DNA of 64,000 nt from assembly GCF_001640805.2 (NCBI RefSeq), contig NC_066833.1:5975456-6039455 (forward strand), given 5' to 3'. Shown piece after piece: positions 1-11,800 of the stretch. Made by a program: the position numbers and the translations under genes. The DNA comes from Lates calcarifer (lineage: Eukaryota; Chordata; Actinopteri; Centropomidae). Position 1 is the stretch's first letter. Every line of letters starts with the position of its first letter. Under the pieces are notes generated by a model, which was not told the origin of the DNA, did no database searches, and saw nothing but the letters and a program-made list of their open reading frames with translations.

Positions 1-426
1 TGGACGCATTTCTGTTTCTCACGAAATGAGAGTGGGGAAAAGGTGACAGATAAAAAAAAAAAAAAAAACTATATGCAAACACTGCCAGACTGCGGTTACC
101 TACATGTTGGGGAATATGACTGACTGTTTTTGCACTTTATTATTCAACTGTTCTTTGTACTATAAATTTAATTCCCTATTCATTGTTCAATAAACAGATT
201 TTTTTCCAAGTCTTCATTTGCCTTTTTTTAAATATTGCAATAAATATAATATTATGGACTTGTTACAGAGGTATTATCATATTGTGAGATTCTGATATCG
301 TTACATCCATAGTTAGAATGCTTCAACAATGACTAAATAGTGATCCTTAGGCAGTGCAGTTCAGAAATCTGACACTTTGCACCAGAGAGAAAGATGGGCA
401 AAGAAAATTAACATTCACACACAGTA

Positions 427-516
<90 letters not shown>

Positions 517-603
517 CACACACACACAAGGGTGGATGACCTATTGACTAAATGCTATAAGTCTGTGTTTATTTATAAGTGTACTTATATTACTGAAACC
601 CAC
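1..603. other. Part of an ift88 intron, left edge of window
   Basis: This is intronic sequence downstream of the last visible ift88 exon. It holds an A-run near 53-69 and a long CA microsatellite (430-528). I see no further ift88 exon here, so the next exon must lie left of the window. Confidence 0.6.
430..528. repeat. (CA)n microsatellite
   Basis: About 49 CA dinucleotides with a single interruption near 500. Open reading frames of Thr-His or Cys-Val repeats across it are artefacts of the repeat. Confidence 0.95.
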
Positions 604-3600
604 ATTAGATGGGATGTACTTGTCTTCATCATCAATGCCCAAAGGAACTGAAATGAGCTTCTGAAAGGCCTTCTTCATCCTCTCCCTATCACCGATGGCA
701 TAGTAGCACAGGATGAGGTTGAAGCCTGTCTTGATGTTGGGGCTCTCGCTCATAATGTGTTCAAAAGACGTTATGGCATCTGAGTACTGGCCCATACGGA
801 CAAACACCACGCCAATATTCTGCATGATCTTGATCCTCATTTCCTTGTGAGCATTGGAGATCTGATCTAGTGCCATTCTGTAGAATTTGATGGCTTTGGG
901 GTAGTTTTTCTGTTTGAAATAGATGTTGGCCATGTTGACTTTCAGTCTGCCTGGAGAAACAGCACAGATGGAGATTGAGGGAAAACTAGTACAACTGATA
1001 CAACAAACAATACATACAGTCAAATTATTTGCCAAACATTTGGCACTATTTCAGCCATTGATGGTGGAGACACAAGAACACACTGACATAAAAACACTAA
1101 CTATTGATTAAGACAGACAGCTTGTAGCAAGAATGCTGGAGACTCAGTTCCAGACATGTTTACACTTCTCATAAAAGGCTAAAATCTGGCTGTTTATATC
1201 TTTGTTCAGTATGCTAATATTAGATGCTTGTTGTGGTTATCAATCTTTTTTTGTTTTCCAATGTTTTTCTTATTCCTACCCATGTGCTATAGTTTACAAG
1301 ACAATATATATACACACACACAATATCAAAACTATTTTAGTTGTTAAGGATATTGTTACCATGACTATTTGTACTTCAGTGTCTCACTGTTGGACCAGAA
1401 TCACATCTGTAATGAGTGTGAAGCTGAGAATTCTGCTCACCTGCATTACTGAACATCTTGTTCTTCACAATGACCTGGTAACTGTTTAGGGCCTCTGGGT
1501 ACATTTCATTGTTCTCATATTGGTTGGCAAGGTTAAGCAAAACCTAGTAATGACAGAAATATATCATATCAGTATTTCTAAGTTAAATTTAAAAAAAAAT
1601 ACAGGCAACAAAGTCAGGAACTCACTCATAGCCAACAGGACTCAGCTCACAGAGTTAGTTTCTGAGGATCAAACCCTGCCAGATGAAAAAAACTAACCAG
1701 TAGCTCACCTAGTTAAGCACATACCATTATGGTTGAATTCTTACCATGGCAGCCCTTTCCTGCATGGCATCCCCTGTCTCTCTTCCCTGCCTTTTCTGTC
1801 TCCCTACACTGTTCACTGTCAATAAAGGCTGAGACATACAATAACTGCAGTAAGTAATGTACTTTGCATTCCTGAATGCATTTGAGTGGCTAAAGTTTCT
1901 TGTTCATGTTGGTAATCACCAAAATTTTGACACAATTAAATATTTCAAGCATTATAATTGGGTTTAATAGCAGGAAACGTTTGCTCTACATAAACCAGCC
2001 ACAGCAAAAAAAAAAAAAAAGTTTCAATGTCAGTCACCCAGAGTCAAATAGTAACAGCTTCTCTCTAAAACTCACTAAAAGACCAGCAAATAGTGTCGGT
2101 CGATACTGTACAAGACAGGTGGCATTTTACATGAGATGTGCTAGGAAAACTCTGTCTCTCTCTTACTTGTACTAAGCCACCACATTTTGGAAACAATAGG
2201 AAATCACTGGTTGAAAAAGAAGGCAACAACAACAATCACAAGCCGGGCTTAAAGAGCGGGTTTTCCAAAGATGGTACATAACCCTTAGACATGTAATTTC
2301 AAAGTATAAGAAGTAAATGCTCCATCAATTCATTTCCAGACACTGGAATAACTACTGCATATATATACAGCAGCCTTACTTACTGAGTAGGTGAGGTCTA
2401 AATTGATGTGGTCCGCATTGCCAGACTGTTCCCTCTGCCTCACCAGTGCTCTCTCCTTCCTCCCTGCCTCTTTGGCTTTTTCAAGAGCCTGTAGAAACAC
2501 ACCACAATCAGAGCTAACACACGACCACAAACCCACACGCACAAATAGTAGTAGTGATACCAACATTAATGTCCAAAATGAACAATACCACAAAAAAGTA
2601 AAATGTGTCCATGGCTGATAAATACTGTTTATCGGCTAACACTGACAAGTCACTAGAGATAGTGTTTGAATGTTTCTGTTATAATGGATTTCAGGTGCAC
2701 TTCATGATGAATTACAAATGCAATCTGCTTTAATACTGTTCTAATTCAGTAAGTTATTGCATACATGAAAAGGCACTGGAAATTAACTTTAGGTATTTTG
2801 GCCATCCACCTTTGTTTAGGATTACTGACAGATGAGCCAAAGATGAGCCAAAAGCTTTAGTACAGTGCTGATTTTGAAAGAAGAGGCCTCTCATGATACA
2901 CTTTAACCTGATACTTAATCCAGTGCGCTAGACTTTAGAACTGAAGCAATGAAAAGTTAATCACCATTCACTGCCTAACTTGGAGGCCCTTCTCTCCAAA
3001 TCCAAGGTGCCACTTTTACTAAATACTTTGTTAAACAACTACAGAGTCTGACCAGTTGTAAAGATCCCATGCTGTGTGCCATGCAGCTCTCTTCTATCAG
3101 GTCATTAACTTTCTTCTCCAGGATCTTGATCTTTTCCTCAGGCCTGCAAGACCACAGACACAGAAATACAATCTGTGATAATGTTGTTTGAAAGCCTGAA
3201 GCTTTCTCCATCTGTGTCAAAAGGCATGGCTGTTTAGTCAGCCAGTTTAGTTTGTGACATGTACAGTATATCAGGGCAGACACATGCATAAATATGCTGG
3301 ATTTATTCATAATAACAATTATACCTAATGAAGATTTTAACAGATTCTTTCCAGCACCCACTGAAAATGAGAAACCAGTTTAAAAAGTGACAACTCACGT
3401 GTCCTCATTCTTTGCTTCAAGTGGAGGTGCAGGGCCTTTGGACTGGCCAAGGGGGTCAAAGGTAGAGCCTACATAAATAAAAAAATAAAATTAGACAGTT
3501 ACAGTTTGTCCTTATAGATCATTTAATAGATAATTCATACAAATGGAAGGAGTAAAAATCCTTAGGTTTTTGAACAATAGAGGAAATAAAGTAAGTCTTT

Positions 3601-5421
3601 CTAACTATAGAATCGCAAGCTAATGCCTGATCATACAGTAATCAAACACACATGTAAACTAAAACTCACCACGGGTCAGGGAGGAGGTGTAACCTGCTGC
3701 TCTAACAGCAGTCATTGGTCGGGTAGCTCCATCCTGTAACAAATTAAAACAAAACACAATACAATATATAGTGGTAGCTTAAAACCTATAACAAAACCTA
3801 TGTTGGTCAAATTAAAATCACATTACACACATTACTCACTGAGTAAGTGAGATTAAGTACCATGAACTAATGCACAATAAAAACTATGCAGAACCTTAAA
3901 TGCACACTTGAGCTGTCACACCCTCTCACCTGCACAGCTCCAGTCATGGGTCTGCCCACTGAAGAGGTCATAGGGATCCGAGACTTCATGAAACAACAAA
4001 TATAAGATAAGTGAGAATGATTTTAGTTGTTTAGCATGTTTACCTGACAGTATCTTTTATCATGCAAATATGAGATAAAAACATGTTCAAAGATAAGGTT
4101 CGGGGCTACAACTAAAGATTATTTCCCTTATCAAAAAATCTGCCAATTGTTTTCTTGATTAATCAGTGAATTGTTTTGTTTATAAAATGTCTAAAAATAG
4201 TGAAAACCCCCATTATAATTTTAAACAGCTAATGGTGACATATTCAAATAACTTCTATTATTATTCTTCTATTCAATCAACAGTCCAGAATCAGATTTGT
4301 TTTTTTGTTTTTTTAAATCACACATGACAACAAAAGATATCAAATCCTCATTTTTGAGAAGTTGGACCCAGTGAATATTTGGCATTATTGCTAGAAACAT
4401 TATCATTATTATTATTAATAATAATAATAATAATAATAACTATACAACACTATATTAAGGTGTTCCTAGTCTCTCTCCCACAACCCCACACACACCCCCC
4501 CTTTCTCTCTTCTCAACCCATCCAGTCGAGTCCAGTTCTGTCGCAGGTGTCCTTCTGTTAAAAGGGAGTTTTTCCTGTCCTCTCTTGCCAATTGCTTGGT
4601 CATGGTGGGAACTGTAAGGTTTCTCTCTATAATATTGTATGGTCTGACCTTATTCCATTAAGTGCCTTGAAATAACGATAATTATTCTGTGCAACAGAGG
4701 TGCTTTGTTGCTCACTAATTAATTATCTAATAATGTTTTAACAACAGAACTCATACTTTGAATAAAGTGATGAGAGCAACTGTTACTTTGAGGTGCTGAT
4801 TCAAAAATGTTTTACTTTTTACAATATTACTAGAGCTGCACGTGTTTTCATTTTTCAAAATCAAGTCTAGTTCAAAACTGGAAAATTTCATTGTACTTAC
4901 TCCAAAGGAAGAAACTAAAGGCCGAGCTCCAATGGCAGTGCCAGGGAATTTAGCAGTCATCTGACAAATTGAAGACATGACATTTTTAAATGAGTATTAA
5001 CAAATGAGTCCCCCCCCTCCCACTCACTCACTCACTCACACACACACACAAATACACTCGGCACTCACCGGGGGTCTTCTTCCATGACTCGTCCTCACTG
5101 CTTGCTGGAAGCCAACATCATTCTCCAACTCCTTGAAATCAGTTAATAATAATATTTACTCCTTATTCTTCACACTCTTATTGTCCAGTGCAGGACTATA
5201 CTTCGTCAACGCACACGCAAATTAATCACTTTCATCTGCTGTTTCTAGCTCGTGCTGTATTTAGCATTAATTACATTAAAGCTAGTTACTTGAGAGCAAA
5301 CGCCTTTGAGCTAGGTAATGTAGCATAGTTGCTAACTCACCTCGGAGTCAAATGTTGGATTATAGTCGTTGTAACCCGAATAAAGATCATCCTCCTCCAG
5401 AGCTAGATGCACATTTTCCAT
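604..5421 (-). CDS. ift88: Intraflagellar transport protein 88 (N-terminal part, 10 exons)
   Basis: IFT88 (TTC10/polaris) is a TPR protein of the IFT-B complex that moves cargo along the ciliary axoneme. Ten coding exons join in frame on the minus strand: 5341-5421, 5069-5131, 4901-4960, 3930-3983, 3670-3733, 3399-3468, 3053-3143, 2384-2488, 1441-1543 and 604-950, giving 346 codons. The start ATG (5421-5419) opens with MENVHLALEEDDLYSGYND, the family's acidic N-terminus. A low-complexity linker with RPMTA-type motifs follows (about residues 50-110), then a charged helical stretch (about 130-190), then TPR helices from about 197 onward, including NMANIYFKQKNYPKAIKFY and NIGVVFVRMGQYSDAITSF. 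Human IFT88 is about 825-835 aa, so about 40% is present and the C-terminal exons are off the left edge. All junctions are GT/AG with conserved phase. The promoter is shared with cryl1. Confidence 0.95.
1750..1832 (+). repeat. Partial SINE copy (3' region only)
   Basis: It matches the 3' part of the SINE at 7423-7621: a CCTGCATGGCAT block, CT-rich spacer, ACTGTTCACTGTCAATAAAGGC and a short tail. The tRNA-like head is missing. It lies in an ift88 intron, antisense to the gene. Confidence 0.6.
4411..4440. repeat. (ATT/AAT)n trinucleotide tract
   Basis: A short ATT run is followed by an AAT run, forming a small hairpin-prone simple repeat in an ift88 intron. Confidence 0.7.
4495..4690 (+). repeat. 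Dispersed teleost repeat, retroelement-tail-like
   Basis: It contains a series of blocks (CTGTTAAAAGGGAGTTTTTCC, CTCTTGCCAATTGCTTGGTC, then a GTGCCTTGAAATAAC end) that I recognise as a very common interspersed repeat of fish genomes. It resembles the 3' tail of a LINE or SINE family. I cannot name the family. It lies in ift88 intron 3. Confidence 0.5.
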
Positions 5422-5824
5422 TTCTCTTTTCCCGGAGAGGCGGTGTAACGAAACACTCATAAATATGAAAAAATAAACACTTATCTACACAAGATAACAG
5501 CAAAAGACAGTTTGTTGTCGTTTCAGGGATTCAATCCCACAATTAACAGCGGCATAGGGCGGGGCAATTTGCTTCCTGAGCTTCTGATTGGTTATTCACG
5601 CGTCAGTCATCATCTAACGTCAACATAATTGGCTGAAGCCGATTTCGTCCGTTGCCGGGATACAAAGTGTTCGTTTTTTTGTTTATACCTTCTCCAGCAC
5701 TGGGTACTTTGGACCCTCTAGGTTGCCGTACCGGGGTGGTAACGTGACTCCAGAGGGGCACTGCAACTAGTTTTAATAGAAATACCTCAACGTTAGTTGG
5801 ATCTAAAGTCTTATTATCTGAAAA
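5422..5824. promoter_or_regulatory. Bidirectional ift88/cryl1 promoter and 5' UTRs
   Basis: Only 403 bp separate the start codons of two divergent genes, so both promoters and 5' UTRs must lie here. Two ATTGG sequences (5587-5591 and 5628-5632) are CCAAT boxes on the minus strand, pointing to NF-Y. There is CpG-containing sequence around 5596-5602. A GTTGCC half-site at 5651-5656 followed by GGATAC (5658-5663) resembles a degenerate RFX X-box, the ciliary-gene element; a second GTTGCC lies at about 5723. There is no obvious TATA box. Human CRYL1 and IFT88 also lie head to head. Confidence 0.7.
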
Positions 5825-8800
5825 ATGAGTTCCTCTGACACTAAGAGCATCACTGTAATCGGCAGGTGGGTAAGGAAATGTAGTTATGTATATTCCCTCC
5901 CATGCTTTATGTTCGTTGTGAAAAGTATTCAAGGAGCTGTCATGGAAGTTACATATAAATGTCGTTTATGACTGCGTTTGCAAATTTAAATTTATCGTTG
6001 GTGGTTTTGCATATAATTTTAGTTAAGTGCATTGTTGTACTACTCTGTGATATCTTGGCAACCGTCCTGTACTTTATATGGATACGTTGCAGATTTTCTT
6101 TCACTGATTTGTCTTTGCAAGAGCCTATGTGTAAGCTTACATTTTAACCTGCTGCCTGCACCCTGTTCATTATTTATACACACTTTGCAGTCCTCTGATG
6201 TAACCTCGCTTATATCTGAAAAGTAAATACTAAATGTCACATGCAAAATTCTCAATAGTATGCAGTACAGCGACAGATACTAAATTTCCACTGCAGGACT
6301 TTGTAGACCTAAGCTTGGAAAAATCTGTGAATGCAAAAACCCGTGATGGGTTTAAGACAAGAGGGCAGGAAAAAGAAGGAACCTGAAATCAGCAAGTTTT
6401 TCAGTGGCTTAAAGGGGCTGTGTGGGCAACAAGCAGACTGTGATTCAAACCTCACGGAAAGCAATTCTTTACCACTGTTGAGGTGTCAGTTTACACTGAT
6501 AAACTTAACTCATAACTCAACTTAACTCATATAAGATGCAAGACGCCTTTACTGAGTAGCTGACCTCTCACATTCCTTGAATGACTGTAGTATTGTTCAT
6601 ATTTTGAATTGTTCAGTGAGATATCTGTCTAATCGTAAGACAGTACAGAGGAAAGTTGACGTCCTCTGTTTGTGATTTTTTTCATGCCTGTTTCAGTGGG
6701 CTGATAGGCCGCTCCTGGGCTATGGTGTTTGCCAGTGGAGGCTACAGGGTGAAGATCTATGACAACCAGCCAGGACAGGCTGCTAAGGCCATCACAGAGA
6801 TCAGGTCAGTCCTGCTGCACAACGCTGCAGTCTTTGTCCAGCATAAACATTATGTAATCTTCATTAATGTAATATTCACTCCACTCCACTCCAAGTTAAA
6901 TATATTATATTATCATCATCTTTCCTCTTGATGCAATGGGCCTGTTAAGTCCATCTGGGCTATACCAAGAAACCTGACTTGTCTGGAACTTGCTTTGCTT
7001 TTGCCTTCTGTCCAGCTCATCTCAAACCAGCTCCATCATCACTGTCTTGATGTAGGATGAAGCCCCAACCAACCAGTCTGTCAGCCTTTGTTACTTGCCC
7101 TTTTCACTCTGATGGCAATATACAGTACTACTTTCTGCAGTACAGTATAATATGCATCAGAGGGTTGTGTTTGTTCCAACACCACCTTTGTACAGACACA
7201 TGGTTTGTAAGTAATCAATAAAAATTGAAGCACATGTAGAAATTGTTTGCATTAACTTTCAAGGCCTCATTTATATACTTAGTCTTATTGACCTGAAATA
7301 ATCTTATATGTTTAATCAGGTGTATACTGTACAAGGTACACCTGGTTACAGAGAAACTTACAAGTTGGTCCTGTCACAGTGACTTTTAGTAATATGACTC
7401 AGCAGTAGGTCAGATACTGATAGCTGTGGGGGCGTCCCCATAGCAGAATGGTTGGGGCACGTACCACATGGGCCTAAGTGCTCTAAGCAGCTGGTCCCTG
7501 GATCCTCTCCCGGTCTGGCTTGATCTTTACTGCATGTCATTCCCCCACTTTCTCTTCCTGTCTCCTCTCCACTGTCCTGTCAATAAAGGCGAAAAAAGCC
7601 CACCCCACCCCCCCAAAAAAAAGATACTGATACTGATAGATGTTGCCAGGTTGGTGTTTATGCTGGTCAGATTTATATGTACTCACAACTTGTTTTCCAA
7701 ATATTTAAACTTTCCTAACAGCTTCACTGTCCATGAGGTATGGCTGCAACATAAAGGGAACATTAACAAAATGTATAAACTAGCCTCACAATTCACCCTG
7801 TTCAAAATCTAACCTGTTCTTCCTTCTAGTGCCTATGAGGAGACACATGCATTGCATTCTGTGCACACTGCATGATCAGTGGCTTCCTCTCACTATAGAA
7901 ACACATGAACAAACACAAGTTCAAGCTTAAAAACTGATGACGAGTCATAGCTGGTTAAACATTACTTTGGAATGACAAAGGACTTTTTGCAAAAGCACTA
8001 CAGCCTTACTTTGGAAAATATTGTCAGGAAAAAGAAGCAAATTATTCAAAAGAACGTAAGCCCTTGTATTGATTAAACAAACACAAACTCTACACCAGTA
8101 TCTCATTAATTTGACTTATTTGTCATGTCAATAGCCAGTCTGCTGCTGTTTCTGCTACTGTCTACAGATGAGAAGATTGACCACATGGACAGTAGAGGGT
8201 GTCATTGTACTAGACTTTCCACCTCCAAATTGTGAAGCCTTACAATATCTGCATGTGGCAGCAATTATCATGGCAACCAATTAGTTTTGGTTTGTATTTC
8301 TGGGGGAAACAATTACACCTCTACCCACGAACCAACTTTTCTAAGAAATATACCCCAAAGGCCTCTGGCACAATCGCTCAGTCTGTTTACACAACTAAGA
8401 TTATGCTTTTCTTACACCACACACATCTGCATTTATATTTTATTTTTATATTTTGGTAATGATTCCTTAGATACTGAAATAGTCATGTCACAAAACATCA
8501 TGTCTTATGTTAAGTCTTTGCAGAAAGCATGTGGGTGAGTGTTAACTGTCTCTCTCACTCTGTCGACTCAGGAAGCAGTTGGAGGAGCTGGAGGAAGCCC
8601 ACATGCTCAGAGGAGAGCTCACCGCCATGCAGCAGCTCACTCTGCTGAGCAGTTACGATGACCTGGCTCAGGCACTGGAGGGAGCCTTCTTTGTCCAGGT
8701 AACACACAGGCCTGCTCTCAGCACCAAAACACGTGCCATTCTGTCTGTCTGTCCCCCATGCTGAAATCAAAGGGAACTGCAGGTACATGGGTAACTTTGG

Positions 8801-11800
8801 TAAGATTACAGTTATCTCAGTACTGTGTGTTATGGAATTTTCTGAATTACACTGATTATCCTCAAGGGGGTGCAACATCATCAGTTCATTTGAGTTGTAT
8901 GACACCTCAAAGACCACTGATCATATTTTGAATAAAGCTCAACATACATCACAGATAAGTTCAGGCATTTTGCAAAGTGATACCAGTTGGTTCAGAAGTG
9001 GTTACTCCTTCATTCTGTGGGAAAATTAAATATTTAGGGCTATATTTCCTCTTTGTCTTTATCAACTAATACTCATTGTGGGTCAGCAGTGAGAAATGTC
9101 AGTTTTAAAGTTAAGAATTTATGAATGCAGATTCATAGATGTGGATTTAATGAGCAAAATTTAAAGGTAAACTCAAATTTTTCAGTTATTTACTATAAAG
9201 TGCTGCGTGTTATTTAAGATACAGAGCAACTGTTTACTGTAGTCATTATGATTTTTAACTGCACGTCTCTTAATTTATAAAGTGTTAAATTAATTTTCTT
9301 TGAACCCTGCTTTCAAAAACTATGTTCATGAGATTCACCTTTGTCAGTCAGTTTTGTTTTCTAACCAAACTATAGTCACGTTTCATGAGTCATTTTATGA
9401 GCTGCCTGTTATGTACAAACAAAAGTTTCCTTTGGGTAAAAAACAGGTACTGCCTTACTGTTGAAATCATTACATGACGTTTAAACACCAAGTCACCCAT
9501 CTTGTTTTTGCCACGCTAAGAACACAAACACAAATCAACATGTTTATCTTAACTCAATCATGTATAACACAACCGCTTAAAATAAAACACAAAGATAACT
9601 TTTTGTGTCTCATATGCCATACACCATGACTCTGCTAAAGCAGACAATGGTGCTCTTCATCTCATAGCACAGAGAGATGGGTAGGGCCAAGATAAATCAA
9701 TATCTGAGTTCACACTAACACCGAACAATAGAGGATTTTTTTAGACACATAGAAAAAACAGGTAGATTATTAGATTACAGAGTTAATATGTTCAGATAGT
9801 CAGCCCCGCGTTTTCCGATAGCCTGATGCCACCTGACGCAACTGCATGCATACAGTACCACCCACATTTTAGCATTCATGAAATGTTTAAAATGAATTAT
9901 ACAGTATAATAAAAATAGACAATAAAAATGTAACAAATTATACACTTTAAGAAAAGGATATGATGTATGTTTGTATAAAAAGTCTGATTTGAACTTGTAA
10001 TGTTTTTGTTGGAACAGAAACGCTCTTATATATTCAGTGAGTGTGGCATCATGTCATACATATACAAGCTTTCTTCAGGTATGCTTGCTCAGCCAGTTAT
10101 TGCAGTTCTACACAGCAGATTAACTCTCCACCACTGCTTTTGATGGCCACTCCTTTCCGGCAGTCTGTCAGGGCAGACCTGAAAAAAAAAAAACGGCTAA
10201 ACCTGAGGTGGATGGTTAAAGATTTTGAAACTGGTTGTAACCAGTTTCAAAAATGTGAACTGTGAAGCCATGGGTAATAGTTTGGTCATCTCTGCTGTGA
10301 TGTGTTGTTGAAGAAAGTTTGACAACAAAGTGTGAAAGGATTACAGAAAAAGCGTGTTTTCTTACTCAACTCAAGAGGTATTTATTTATACAGATAATTT
10401 TGTTTCCTCAGGTTTTGAGATAGAAGTCAATTTGGTCTTCTAAATATTTGTCAGAGTACATTTTTTAAGCAAAAAAGTGTACAAAGTTAAGGGATTGTTT
10501 CACCCAAATTATAGGGAAACATTTCTTACTCACTTTAGTGGTATTTATCACTACTGAAAGTTTTGGTTTTATTTATCAGAGTGCATTCTCTCAAGCCAAG
10601 GGCAATACAGTAGTTTGAGCAAGACACAAAAGTTGTAAGTTATTGCTGTGATGATAAAAGTTTCCATCTTCACTGTGATGATTTACTGATTCAGAAATGC
10701 CCACGGTGTACCCTGGAGATATAATATTATAATTGTTGTTTTCATATTCAAGTAAGTTTGATGTATTTATTCTGCTACAGAAAATGAAATGTTGACAATT
10801 GTGCTTTTCTCTCAATGACTTCACAACCCATTTTCTGTTTTCCAGGAGTGTGTATTTGAGCAGCTTGAGGTCAAGCAAAGTGTCTTCCAGGACATAGAGT
10901 GCCTTGTGGGAAAAGATGTCATCCTGAGCAGCTCCACCTCCTGTCTGGTGCCAAGCAATGTCTTCTCTAAGGTTCAGAACAGGAGTCGCTGCCTCGTCTC
11001 CCATCCGGTTAGTGTGACTACAGTCCTGCTGCCTGCAGGTAGTTTAAAAGGGATTTCAGTCTAATAAACTACAAAGCAGGGAAGCCTATTTGTCAATTCC
11101 CCAATCATGTATTTACAGGTATCCCACACTTATCGTAGTGGTTTCCCCTTATTCATCTGTCCTGCATTAGAACTGCAGTGTCCACAGAAGTGAGCTTTCA
11201 GGTGATGTGGCCCATCTACTGTAAAGCACTTGAGCAGCAAATACCTGCTTACATTTCAGAAAATAACAGTCAAACATCCATCAACAGTTTACCTACACCT
11301 GAAGGGACATGCTTTTGATGACAACAATTTTCATGTTTTAGATAGGGAGGACAAGTAGTTTGAAAGAGGAAAGAAAGAGGCCACCTACATCAAAGCAGAG
11401 AAACCTCTCATCAGAGGAGGAGGTCTACAACACCATTTATCCTCTACCTACAATACTGTCCTTTCTTTTCCCAAGAATTTTAAGAACCATTCACACTTAG
11501 ACTCATGTGACTCCAAGTCCTAATGAACCAAGTGACATCAGTGACCTTGATAAAGACCACACAGAGGCTAAATACCTGGTTCTATTTCACCAGTAAGTCA
11601 GAACTAAAGAGGCTTCTAAAGAGGCTTCTGGGTTGAGAGGTGAAATGTCTTCAGGTATCTATAACCAAGTCCAGTTGCCCTAGATTCAACTTTTGTTGGA
11701 TGGGAAAGTGTTGCTTCTACAGTCTGAAGCATGTCCATATTATATCATATATTATATATTATATTATAATATTTGCATGAGTATATCAGATGGGTTGTCC

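Noticed and set aside
347..539. Cys-Val and Thr-His ORFs over the CA repeat
   Set aside because: Pure translation of a microsatellite; no start context or homologous protein.
541..603. Extension of the ift88 exon past 604 in the open frame
   Set aside because: The family sequence stops matching after DKYIPS and a GT donor follows at 603; the rest is intron.
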